A stretch of 64,000 nucleotides of DNA from Lunularia cruciata. Taxonomy: Eukaryota > Streptophyta > Marchantiopsida > Lunulariales > Lunulariaceae. Every line of letters begins with the position of its first letter. The first letter of the stretch is position 1. The notes below the pieces were generated by a model. The model made no database searches. It was not told the origin of the DNA and worked only from the letters and a program-made list of their open reading frames with translations. Shown here piece by piece: positions 10,536-21,543 of this stretch. The translations under genes were made by a program, and so were the position numbers. The stretch is from positions 29,202,001 to 29,266,000 of the forward strand of contig OX419760.1 in assembly GCA_948567375.1 (NCBI GenBank). The letters run 5' to 3'.

Positions 10536-11413
10536 TGAACATTCTGTTCCACAAACTCCATCTGGGCAACTTGTCGAGGTTGCCTATTCCTAAGTGGACA
10601 TTCAGCAATGCGATGTCCAACTTGGCAACAATAAAAGAAACCTCCAATTTGTCGTAATCTTTCTTTATCTACTGTGCCAAGTGGTCTTCGTTGGATAACA
10701 TCAATCTCCATTGGTACTGGTTCTTCCACTCGTGGTACTGGTAGGCTTTGTGTAGGTCGAGGTCGAGACCAAGTTGTCGCAACCAAGGAATCAAAATGCT
10801 CAGCCAATTGCATGGCTTCTTCTACGTTTTGTGGCTCCCGCATGGTCACCTCCAATTTGGTTCGTGACTTCAATCCTTGCACAAATCGATCCAGAACTTC
10901 ACCTTCTTGGATATCTGGAATTTGCATGATGATGTTCTGAAATTGTGTGATGTAGCTTCTAACTGAGCCAATCTGCCTCAACTCCGCCAATTTATCTCGT
11001 GCGGCTTGGGTGGCATTTATAGTTTGAAATTGACCAAGTATTGTGTCCTTGAATTCTGCCCATGTCGAAATCGGTGTAGCAATTTGTCATTCAGCTCTTT
11101 CTACTCGGAATCGCCACCAAATTTTTGCCACGCCATCCAATTGGCTAGAAGCCAAGAGAATTTGTTTCCGCTCGTCTTGAAGATACGTGGCTTCAAAGTA
11201 ACGTTCGCAGTCAAACACAAAATTCTCCACTGTGCCAGGAAGATTCTTGCCTTCAAACACCTTGGGTTTCAGAAATCAAATGCAATCTTCTCCATCTCAA
11301 ACTGGCGCTCTGTCTATCTGTTCTCGTTGTTGCTGGTCTCGTTCATCCAACAATCAAGTAAGATGCTCAATTTGTTGTTGCATTGCAAGGATAACATCCG
11401 GTATTGCCGCCAT
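10511..11413 (-). pseudogene. gypsy copy 1 gag
   Basis: The frame starts at ATG 11413..11411, about 260 bases after the primer site, and ends at TAG 10513..10511. It contains a typical gypsy Gag capsid region (KIWWRFR near 11110) and a CCHC zinc knuckle near the end (YCCQVGHRIAEC). The first knuckle cysteine is Phe (TTC), a one-base change from TGC. Four TGA stops interrupt it: 11356..11354, 11299..11297, 11278..11276 and 11089..11087. All are one transition away from CGA or TGG. The same stops are in copy 2, so Gag was dead before the segment duplicated. Confidence 0.88.
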
Positions 11414-11671
11414 TGCTACTACTCTATTCTACTACACTCAATTTATCTAGTTGATTAAAACATAGATACAACACGTCCACCGTTCTCCATAAGTTACAAC
11501 TGGAAGTATCAAAGGTTCCTCTGACACGGTGATCATGTGTAGAAAATCCTGCCCAAAGCGCGAGGTGATGAATTGTGTGAAATGATGCTTTGGTAATATC
11601 TAGACATGAAAGTCCCAATGGTTTGGTGGAAGTGGATTTGGTGGTCCATAAATTCCATCCATCCCATTCCC

Positions 11672-11683
11672 GCTCTGATACCA
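11672..11683 (-). other. Primer binding site (initiator tRNA-Met)
   Basis: One base after the 5' LTR end the minus strand reads TGGTATCAGAGC, the complement of the 3' end of plant initiator tRNA-Met and the commonest primer of plant LTR elements. Confidence 0.92.
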
Positions 11684-11684
11684 A

Positions 11685-12106
11685 TGTAAAAGACCGAAAC
11701 CGAAGAGAGAAATAGGAGAATGGAAACTCACATTGGGACACTTGAATGAGGGAAAACTCTGAATGCTTGCATGAGTTTTGGCCTTGGTATTTATAGATAG
11801 CATACAAGACCCTTGAAGCTTCTCAAGAAGCTTCCTTGAGCCGCTTTCTTGGAGTGCAAGCCAAGTTAACTAGGATGCTTCTCAAGAAGCTTCTTTCTAG
11901 AAGCCGCCTACTTGGCGTGCAAATTAAGTTAGTTAGAAGTTTCTAGAAGCTTTCTTCTAGAAGCTACATGCTTAGGGCGCAAGTTAACTAGTTGGGAAGC
12001 TTCCTAAGAAGCTTCTTAGATGCTTCTAGAATATTCTAGATTATTTTGTCTTATTCTCTACTTCGTAAGCCCGACTAACTTCGTCACTAAACTCCATATT
12101 GTTACA
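11685..12106 (-). repeat. 5' LTR of gypsy copy 1
   Basis: 422 bp, TGTAA/TTACA ends. TATAAATA is at 11795..11788 and should set the transcription start about 30 bases further left; U3 is 12106 to about 11796. It differs from the 3' LTR at about two dozen positions, mostly transitions, plus the 14-bp unit. Confidence 0.92.
11814..12042. promoter_or_regulatory. Heat-shock-element array in U3 of the 5' LTR
   Basis: In the promoter LTR two gapless three-unit elements survive: GAAgtTTCtaGAA at 11936..11948 and TTCtaGAAtaTTC at 12024..12036. Further GAAnnTTC pairs are at 11815, 11827, 11886 and about 11998-12016. All lie within 250 bases upstream of the TATA box at 11795..11788. Confidence 0.6.
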
Positions 12107-12111
12107 TTAAT
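12107..12111. repeat. Target-site duplication, right (TTAAT)
   Basis: Direct repeat of 6440..6444, immediately after the 5' LTR. Confidence 0.9.
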
Positions 12112-13477
12112 GATTATATTGATATAATGCACAACTTTATATTAAAAGAGCATACTTGATATGGACAAGATTAAGGTTCTGTGGATTTTTTGGTGCAGTA
12201 ACAATAGATTCATCTAAATGTAAGATCAATGTAGACAAAAACACAACACACAACATATGTTAGTGATATTGTGTAGTATAAATTCTATCGGTTGTTGATC
12301 TTTTGTATATAAATTTTGAATAAAAAGTTATTTAAGTTAAAATAATAAAATATAGAAGTAACCATGCCTATAATATACACATATATATATCATCCAAAGT
12401 CAATTTAGTCCGAAATGGGTCCAAAGTTTGACAGGAGTATTTAGCGTCAATCTTATCTTGTATGAAGCTAAATTTCTTTAGAAATTTTTCAATTTTATTC
12501 AATATGCATGTCTCATCCATAAAATTTGACCAACCAATACATATAGAATAATTAGATGGATACATCACCCATGAATTTTCAATCTAAAGATATTTAAAGT
12601 GTAAGGGTTTATTCTGTACCAAAGTGTTGGACCATAAAATTTTGATGGCCAAGGTTTAGCCAAAATAAATGTTCATAAATATATCTTGGCTTGAGGTTGG
12701 GTATAAAGCAAATTCTCATAAGGCAAGGATTGATGTGATATAAAGTAACTTAAAATAATTTTTTTCTCAATGATCAGTAGTCATGATTATAATTTATTGT
12801 ATTGAAATCGATTTTTTATTATTCTAAAAGATTAGACTCTAAGTAATTTATTAATATTCATAATTTTTTATAATAATTCTAAAAGGTTAGAGTAATCGAA
12901 TGTTCAACATTCAGAACATCAATCAAGTACCCCAAGTCTCCAATATATATTGCTACCATATGTATTGTAGATAGAATATTCACGAAGAAGAAGCATCTTA
13001 TTGAATTGGATGGAATAATAATAATTCTTGAAAACAAGCTAACTGTTTATGGTTAAATTATCTAGTGCAGGTATATAAGAGGTACGCATAATCTTTACTA
13101 TGATTGAGTTTTAACTTTGAATTTTTGGAGTTTCTACCTTCTTTCTTAAGGAATCTTCTATTGTAAGTTTTTAGCAAAAGGAGATATTACTATTATAATA
13201 GACGATCATAAAATATGTGGGATTGTAGATTGAAAGCATGTAATTCATAACTATGTTCCCTAATTGTCATTTCTTTTCACCTCAAAATTTCTATAATTAT
13301 CCTTTCTTGACAAATTTTCAGGTCTGGAATTTTTAGATGTTATTATTATTACAACCGACATGTGAGTTCAAAAAATAAATTAATCCAATTACATAGTGTA
13401 AAAACAAAACCTATGTATTTTTTAAAAAGAGTGATATAAATAAGAATAATCATTTTTTTTGGATAAATGCATATAGT
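12107..13477. repeat. Decayed NLR upstream flank, copy A' (right of the retrotransposon)
   Basis: 12107..12290 resembles 2445..2610 of copy A (both have CAACTTTATATTAAAAG, then CATCTAAATGTAAGATCAAT, then ACACAACACACAACAT), continuing the homology interrupted by the gypsy insertion. From about 12300 to 13477 it is AT-rich with no gene I recognise. It ends where flank copy B begins. Confidence 0.5.
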
Positions 13478-15311
13478 ACGATCGGAGATCAACGTTAATA
13501 GGCAAGCTCTTTCAGGCAAACTATGCGGTTGCGAAGCATGACTTTGGCTGGACAATTCCTGATTTTCAAAATCTCCTCAGAACTTACATACACCAACGCT
13601 GTTCTGCTTTCCAATATAGGGACTCATCTGCATCTCCCTCAGTTCCGGAATTTCTTCTCACAGGCAAATGATGAACTCCTGCCCCATACCACGACGAGCA
13701 AATCGCAGTAACCTCCCGAAATCAGGCGCATCGATCACATACCACCATCTACAAAATTGCACCGACCTCAGTCTATCCCACGTGAAAAGCTCGTACATTG
13801 ACAGAACAATTGTCTTGACCGAGTGAAAGGTGGGGACCGTGTAGGATAACAAAGAATAGTCAATCTAAGTACAGTTACTGGTTCCTATCCTGACATGAGG
13901 CTCTCGTTGTCTCTTACGGTGAGGTTGTCTCTAGTATCTTCTGTTGCACTACTAGTGGCATATCGGGTCCACCTGCTGTACATGAAAGTCTTCAGCTGAC
14001 ACTTATCTCCTCATATTGTGTTCTGTACAAAGACCAGTCAAGTGCAAAATATAATGGAAACGAGAGGTGGGTACCACAAGCTAAAGAATCAAATGGCTTT
14101 CTTGATATGATCAATTCGCAAGCGCCTATGCGCTAAAACTGTTTCTCCTGCGACGATTTGACTCTAGAAGTTTCTGGGAGAGTGAGGGAGCATCGGATAC
14201 TCTTGTGTCAAATCCTCCCAAATGCCATCATACGCCATGGTGATCTAAGGAAGTTCTTGACAGTGTGCCGGAGCATTACTGTCCTCCTCTCTGAAAACCT
14301 CCCAAAGTCAGCCGCAGAAATGACAATCTGGACTTGACTGGGTTATCGTGGGGCGCAGTTGGGGTAAGATGTGTTTGGCACAACCCGAGACTGAGTTAGT
14401 TTATGGAATATTCGTTAAGGATGGATTGATCCGTTGACCAAATCTTCCCGTTTTTCATCTAAAATAGATCGGATGGAAACCAAGTTCATGTTATGTTGAG
14501 TCAATGAAAGATTATGTCGTTGTATGTTGGGGTTTTACTTGAGTATTGCATATGTATGAGAAATTACTTTATCTTAACATCCAAATAGTAGCAGTAGATT
14601 TGTTAATCTCTATTATTCTCAAGTAAGGAGATATAATCCGTGGCAGGTTGTTATTCAGGTTAACAGGAGGGTAAAGTTTGATCCTTCGAGTTGATCCGAT
14701 AGATAGATGCAATACCAGTTGCGTTTCCTTAGAGCAAATTCTTGGAACTGAGAAGACTTATTGATGAAGCCGAAGCTCAACAAGAGCAAACAAAAATAGA
14801 GATGATGATACTATCATTGAGTACAGAACTAGCAAGAGTCGACAAAACACACTAACGCAAATGAGTATATTTCTTTCTAATTGTTGAGAGAATTCTAAAT
14901 CTGCTACATGTGGGAGCTGTTGCATATATTTATAAACTTGCATAATTGTGTGAATTATCTTATAGTCCGTTTACGGACTGTTGTATTGGTGTGATGTACA
15001 AATTTATATTTAAAGCATATTTGATTGATCAAGATTCAAGGTACTGAGGATTTTTCGGTGACCGTAAGAACGGGATCATCTAAATGTAAGATCAATGACA
15101 CAACACATAATATGTTATTGATTTCGTGTAGTGTAGTACGGATTCCATGTCTTATTGATTTTGTGTAATATGGACTCTAGGGAAAACAGGAATTAAATCT
15201 AATCAGGGCAATTTCCCCGGAATTTTATCATGTCCCGGTGGCCATCTAATGATTATTTGACGAGTTCTCGTAATGTCATGATGGGACTTAACATTTTTGA
15301 CCCGGATGGAT

Positions 15312-15547
15312 CAAGGGTAAAAAACTTCTCTTAATTGGTCAATTTGAAAGCCTGTTCATATATTAAACGCTTAAACAAGGGAGGTTCTAAAACTCCAAAA
15401 CTTCGAAGATTATGCAAGTTTTGCTTATTCAAGGGTAAAAATCATTTCTTAATCGGTCAATTTGAAAGCTTGTTCATATATTAAACGCTTAAACAAGGAA
15501 GGTTCTAAAACTCCAAGACTTCGAAGATTATGCAAGTGTTGCTTTTG
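15312..15547. repeat. 118-bp tandem duplication within flank copy B
   Basis: A segment starting CAAGGGTAAA at 15312 is repeated from 15430 with several mismatches (shared GGTCAATTTGAAAGC and TTCATATATTAAACGC). Copy A has it once (about 2810-2920), so this is B-specific. Confidence 0.75.
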
Positions 15548-16829
15548 ATACAAATCATATTCGTATTTCTTAGAGGTAAAGGTCTTCTGAATCTGGCATC
15601 TTTTGATTTCAACGAATAAATATACGCTGGATATGCTCACTTTGAATGGCTGGAAAATGATCCAAAGTAGAGAGCATTATAGATAGACTACATATAAGAG
15701 ATTGCATCACATTTCAATGAATCCACAACAATTCCAAAGAAAATTTTAATTGCATGTTATACATCCGAGTTCAAACTCGCCACCATTCCAAAAGAAAATT
15801 TAGTACACGGTATGCAATAAAGTCCATGATGCATAAGTTGGAAAATATTTTTCCAAAACATATCTAATTAAAGATGCTAGCAAAGTCAAGAGATTTAAAA
15901 AGCAAGTATTGGATATACCCAACTTAACTTTCTCCTTTGACCTAAAAATTAATTACTTGTAAAGTCATCAAAGTGAAAGTCAACTTATTATTAACAACTT
16001 TATTATTTATTTGCAAAATAATAACCGCAAAATGAAAAACATTATGATATTATTTGCAACCAAAGTACCAAAATAATCTTAACCTATTGCAGAAAAGGGC
16101 ACAAACACATTTTTTATCCCATTTTACCTCATCTTATGATCAAATGTATCCATATTTGGGCCAAAATATAAAGTTTGTTGAGGAAAATAGTTTTCATTCT
16201 GACCTTCTTGTGCATATTTTAAAAATATTAATTTTTTCTTTATTGTCTATGTTAAGTATGTTGAACTTATTTTCAGTTCTAAGTATGATATATAGATATT
16301 TACAAGTTATGAAATGGATCCAAATAGCTTTTTTGGGTATGGATATGGATTATGAGACGGATCCAACTAGCATTTTCGTTTTATGTTGACCAATAAATAG
16401 GAACTTATAATATTTACTGATAAAGTGACAATGACAATTTATTAACATATGAAACGGAAATTGCTACCTTGATCCATAAAAGTTCTATCTATAAAAGAAT
16501 TTAAGTTTTATAAGGAAGAGTAAGTGTATATCAATGTGATATTTATCTTTGCGATACACATAGTATTCTATAGGAATAATGGAATTAAAAATGTTTCAAT
16601 TCTATTTGGGTATTATAGTTTTTAATTAGATAAATAAACCTTCAGATAGTACAATTTTGATGTGGAGTTTATAAATATGTAGATCTAGATAATAATCAAT
16701 AGAACTGCATAGAAATAAATAGTGCTTTGGTCATGAGTAAAGAATCTTCCTTATGGTAGTTGTCATATTAGAAAACTTTTACCTTGTATATTCAATATAT
16801 TTTTATACTCTAAGAAACTGAAATTTATA

Positions 16830-16873
16830 ATGTCTAGGAGAAAAATAATGGATTTTATTCTTCTCCTAGACAT
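16830..16873. repeat. Perfect 13-bp inverted repeat (hairpin)
   Basis: ATGTCTAGGAGAA at 16830..16842 is the exact reverse complement of 16861..16873, with an 18-base AT-rich loop. The arms are absent from the homologous place in copy A. No terminator or RNA gene is recognised. Confidence 0.7.
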
Positions 16874-16950
16874 GCTAATATATAGATATATTATTTTTTT
16901 ATTGTAAATGAATATCAATTTTTTTTTGGAAAAATATGCAAAAACTAAAA

Positions 16951-17136
16951 TTTTGTAAAATATAACAAGAAATTTAGAAGAAAATTAAAATAAAATTTGC
17001 AACTAAAAATATTCATAATAGTCATAATAAAATAGTCATAAAGGTTTGTAATATATGACAAGAAATTTAGAAGAAAAATAAAATAAAATTTGCAACTAAA
17101 AATAGTCATAATAGTCATAATAAAATAGTCATATTT
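16951..17136. repeat. 93-bp tandem duplication in flank copy B
   Basis: Two adjacent units share ACAAGAAATTTAGAAGAAAA and then AATTTGCAACTAAAAATA and ATAGTCATAATAAAATAGTC. The unit resembles copy A near 3950-3985. Confidence 0.7.
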
Positions 17137-18900
17137 ATAGCAGAAAAGGAAAATTACACTTCTAATCTTATTGTTCATCATCTTGTGATCATATTAAATC
17201 ATGTTTGTGCTAAAGTTGAATATGAAGCTAATCAAGGAAAATAGTTCTCTTTTCACTTTTATACCTATATTAAAATTTTTAATTTTTAGATATATATCAC
17301 AGAATCTTATTCCAATTCTATAGATGAATCCTGATATATAATATGAATATAGATATTTTATTTTATGATATAAATCCTAAATACCTTATTCGAAGAAGTA
17401 TTGCAATACTTCTCTAAGAACTTAAATAGCAATCAAATTACATTAGTTTGTATTAAATTTTAGATAACATTTAACTCTGATAGTTATATATTTTCATTCA
17501 TATATATTACATATATATGAATATTATTATATTAATTATTTATTATATTCTTATTATTGAGATTTTTTAATGTGAAATCAATTCAATCAATTTTTTCTTA
17601 AATGAATTTTATTGAAATTTTAACACTAATTTAATGTCATATATTTAGATTATGTTTGACTTTATATGCATGAATTTTTTTATCTTGTCTAATCAAGTAT
17701 TTTTGGTTTTTTATATTGAGTTATTACAGTGTAATAATTATAGAATTGTGTACTTAAGGATATGATATCAAGATATACCAAATATTAGATTTTCTATATA
17801 CTATTTATTGATATAATTACATTTATTTAATTAATTTTAGGTAAAATAAACTTAAAACTAATATAATTTATAGTTTTATCTCTAGGTAAAGCTAAACACT
17901 TATTCAAAATATAATCCAAAATGTATCATTAGTAACATGAGAATCTTTACTTGCATTGATATGAGATAGTAAATCTAGAATAATTTTTTATCCTTACCTA
18001 AAGTACTAATTCATATGTTGAATTTTAGATATGATCCATTAATTATATTATATTTACGAATCTAGTTATTGTCAAGTCAATTGTAGTGTCACATCTAGAT
18101 TATTCAAACACTAGAGTTGCAATGATAATAATTAGAGGTAATTTAGCAATCATTCATAGACTACTTTTTGACAGTCAGATTTTGTGTTTAGTGTACTTAC
18201 TTCATGGTGGTGCACATCATCATTTTGCACCGTTCACACCGTTGGATGTGTCATCAATGAGACAGTTGGGATTTTAGACCTAGCTTTGAGTCCAAGGGTA
18301 TACTTTCTAAGTGCAACTCCAGAGAGCTCACTTTTTTAATGTTGAGCCTTGGTGGTGGATAGAGAGATTGGCGAGCGTAAGGATTTTCTTAACTAGAGTG
18401 TGTGTGGTTTGATTATAATTTGTATATAATTTTTTATAATTTATAGAGTGATAAATCAAATGATAATTTGAGTTGAATTTATTAGAGTGGTGTAAACAAA
18501 CTGATTATTGAGGCACTTTAGAATCTATATATAACTTATGTGTGAGTTATGTGTCTATAGTGTATGATGTTGACAACGATGTATGTTGTATAGCGATGTA
18601 TATTGTATAGCAATGCATATACGCATGACACTATGAAAAAAATTATGCAAAGGTTACAAAGCTAACTATATTGTTATTTTGCTAAATCATGTCCATTTTA
18701 TGATCCAAAATCATCTTGTATTTCAAATGACATTGATATATAATAGAAATAGTGTTTTGAATCATAACTTCAATTTTGTAAAACTATTCCAAACGTTCTT
18801 AATCCAATATAGCACATCATGAAGTAGGAAATAAATCTTATAAGTATATATTAACTTAGAATGTTTTAAAAGCAACCGAATAGAGTCACTTTCAAGACAT

Positions 18901-20860
18901 ACATAACTATTTCACATCAAAGAAAGCTAATAGATTATTGTTTTGAGCAGGTTACTAACATAAGTAGACTTAATAAAAAAGTAGTGGATATTCTAAAATT
19001 GTATTGTTATTACTTGATATATTAAATATTTTATTAAATTTTCTTGTTTTGTTTTGTGTATGTATATTAATACATAAATAAATAAATTATTATGATTTGA
19101 GATTTTATCTAAGTAAGATGCAATTATACGAAGTAAACATTGCTAATATAAGAAGTTCATGGTTGTCCAAATATGCGAGCCACTATAAAAATTTAAAATT
19201 TTAATAAAACTATATTTTTAGGACCACTTTTTTTATTCATTTTTTAAAAATGATAGTTAAACTATTATTTATGTTTACCTTAATTTCTTATTTTAGATAT
19301 GCATTGAGCTGAAACAAGAATAAATATTATTCCAAATATCCTTCATATATTATAAAATAAATAATATTATAATTATATTATTTAATTAATAATAAAATTT
19401 TAATATTTGACAAAGTGAATTTATGTAATTATGAGAATAATAAATATGTATGTTTAGTTATTAAATATATAGACAAAATATTAAACAACACTAAGAATAT
19501 ATTCAAGACAATATTGTCTATAATTTAAGATTACTTTTTTGATAATTTCTTGTGCACCTTTTTATCTTGTTTAGCTTATTAAGATTAATCTTTATTTTAT
19601 TAGAATTTTCATTCCGGTAGAATGTGTTATCAATCAGGGTGTTTATATTCTTGATAAACTGTCATTTTATTTTCCTTATGATCATAAATATATCTTTGGT
19701 CTAATATCTTACTGTTTGCAATGAATATATACATTTGCAATAAATATGAGAAGAGAGGAGAAATATTCCCTTGTTGAAGAGGTAGGTTTAATAGGTGCTA
19801 ATAAAAATAATAACTTTTACTTATATGTGTAAATTTTTATAATTATAAATGCTAGATTTATAAAAGGTCTATTCTTAACTTATGCTGAGGTATTATAACG
19901 TGTTCACATCTGCATTTTAACAATCATATAATAAAATTTCTTGATCATTTAATGCTGGCTATTAGCTTTTTGATAGATTGATATAGGTTTTGACTAACTA
20001 AAAAATAGCCACCTTAAGAGGGACTGATTGATCAATTAAAAAAAAAGTAAAATCATCGTAGCCATTTAATGATATTTACACTAATTTCATATAGATAATG
20101 CCTTGTTGAACCATACTTCTATACAATTTTATAAATATCTGATTAATATGTCTACTAATATCACTTAAATAATAAAATTCGACTTGAATATGCTTTAGCA
20201 AATTTCGTTAGTGTGCTCAAAGATTGTTGAAGCTACTGGCCTCAACTAACTTAATTCTCAATTCACTTCATAAAATCTGAAGTAGTAGAGTCATTAATCT
20301 AAATTTAGAAGAAAAATTGAATTTTACAATAATTATTGGAGTGACTATGGTTAATTGTTTAATATCCGGATCTTATAAGAATGCTCGTCATGCCAATAGC
20401 TTTAATTGAGTCTTACCGTACATAAATTTTATAACTTAATAAATATAAATTTGAGATTAAGGAAATTCACGGAAGTTCTTAGGAAGATTTAAATACATTG
20501 TTTAGTTTTATCAAAATCTTGTGTGGATTCTTTCCTTTTAAAATCCGTTTTCTTATTCTTCCTTTCTTTGAACTATTACAGAGTAATTCATACTATTATA
20601 CATCCAATTCTTTTGTAAAATTGACATGAAGAATAATATTTTGATAAAGCATATCTCTCCTTAAATGCATAAACAAGAGTATTAGTATTTAATTTATCTT
20701 TGGGTTGTGCATTTAAATAAATAATCTTAATTTTATTTATTTATTTATTTATTAAAGTATGTACAAGTTTATCCTAATTAGGAAAGAATATCCCATATCA
20801 AATATAGATAAGTGAATTTTGAATTGATGATGAATTTTTAAAGGAGTTTATTAGGTTTGT
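18901..20860. other. AT-rich intergenic DNA, nothing recognised
   Basis: Very AT-rich, stop codons in all frames, no long open frame and no homology within the window other than the right-hand copy (about 53521..55485). A (TTTA)n run is at 20731..20754. Confidence 0.6.
20731..20754. repeat. TTTA microsatellite
   Basis: About five consecutive TTTA units; the same length at 55356..55379. Confidence 0.8.
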
Positions 20861-21481
20861 GCGGCCTACAAATCCTCACTCAATAATGAAACAATCAATG
20901 AATAAATTAATCAGTCACTTAATCAATCAATCATTCACCTCAAATCAAAGTATAGAAATATGTAAAACTCACTTAGGGACATGGATATTCAATACACACT
21001 GCAATTTTCAACCAAAGTGTATCTAAATAATCTTCTTGAATCTGTTGAACATCACCTCAAAGTTGTGTTGTGTCCATCCAACACCACTTCATGAAAGGCA
21101 TGTAGTCTATGAGAGCCACTTCCCTTTGAAGTTTCTTCTATATTTTTTGTCTCCAAAACTCTATGGTACATTTCCATGATTTTGATAGAAGACTTTCAAA
21201 GTTCCTTCAAATCTCTTCTAGTCTGTGATTTACTTGACCTAAGAGCTTTGATGCTTCTCTTCCAAGCCACAAATTGCTCATGTTCCTTCCTTCTATGCTT
21301 ACTGTACTCTCCTAGATTTTTGAGTACTCCTTCTCGAACCCTACTCCTTCTTTGCTATACTCCCAACTCCTTGCTCTCTCTACTCTCTTCAAATCGGATA
21401 GATACCCTTCCTCTCTTCCCCGATTACCTCCATCCTACCTCATTCGTAAAGTTCCCCCCTCATCATCCTTCCTATCCCGTC

Positions 21482-21543
21482 TAAGAGCATTTGATAAGAG
21501 GATTACGGGAGTTAAGAGCATTTGATAGGAAGATTATGGGAGT
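21482..21543. repeat. 31-bp direct repeat, two units
   Basis: TAAGAGCATTTGATA followed by AGGATTACGGGAGT or AAGATTATGGGAGT, tandemly repeated with a few mismatches. Second copy at 56106..56167. Confidence 0.75.

Larger units (their letters stand above)
6445..12106 (-). mobile_element. Ty3/gypsy chromovirus LTR retrotransposon, copy 1 (defective)
   Basis: A complete-length 5662-bp element on the minus strand. Two LTRs (436 and 422 bp) start TGTAA and end TTACA and are flanked by TTAAT target duplications. In element order: 5' LTR (12106..11685), tRNA-iMet primer site, gag, protease, reverse transcriptase, RNase H, integrase, chromodomain, polypurine tract, 3' LTR (6880..6445). Integrase before a C-terminal chromodomain places it among the chromoviruses. 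The LTRs differ at about two dozen sites by eye (about 5%), so the insertion is much older than the 34.6-kb duplication. It cannot make a full polyprotein: gag has four TGA stops, pol has a TGA before the protease, a TGA in RT and a TAG in integrase, and there is a frameshift before the chromodomain. Confidence 0.95.
13478..18900. repeat. Diverged NLR upstream flank, copy B (right end approximate)
   Basis: Homology to copy A starts abruptly at 13478 (matching 571-574) and can be followed through 14400 (A 1500), 14500-15950 (A 1930-3360) and 16050-17450 (A 3970-4330, with an extra local duplication) to about 18850 (A 5110). Divergence is roughly 5-10% at the left end and rises in the AT-rich part. 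No NLR exon sits at its left, so it is an orphan promoter-side flank left by an older tandem duplication. Open frames at 16054..16389 and 16945..17181 are not preserved in copy A. Confidence 0.6.

Noticed and set aside
11006-11458. Plus-strand 150-codon frame at the gag start
   Set aside because: Antisense to gag, with no domain of its own.
16054-16389. 111-codon plus-strand frame in flank copy B
   Set aside because: Not open in the homologous part of copy A (about 3975-4240); AT-rich composition explains it.
21176-21484. 102-codon plus-strand frame
   Set aside because: A one-base difference in a C run changes its end in the right-hand copy; low-complexity Leu/Ser composition and no domain.
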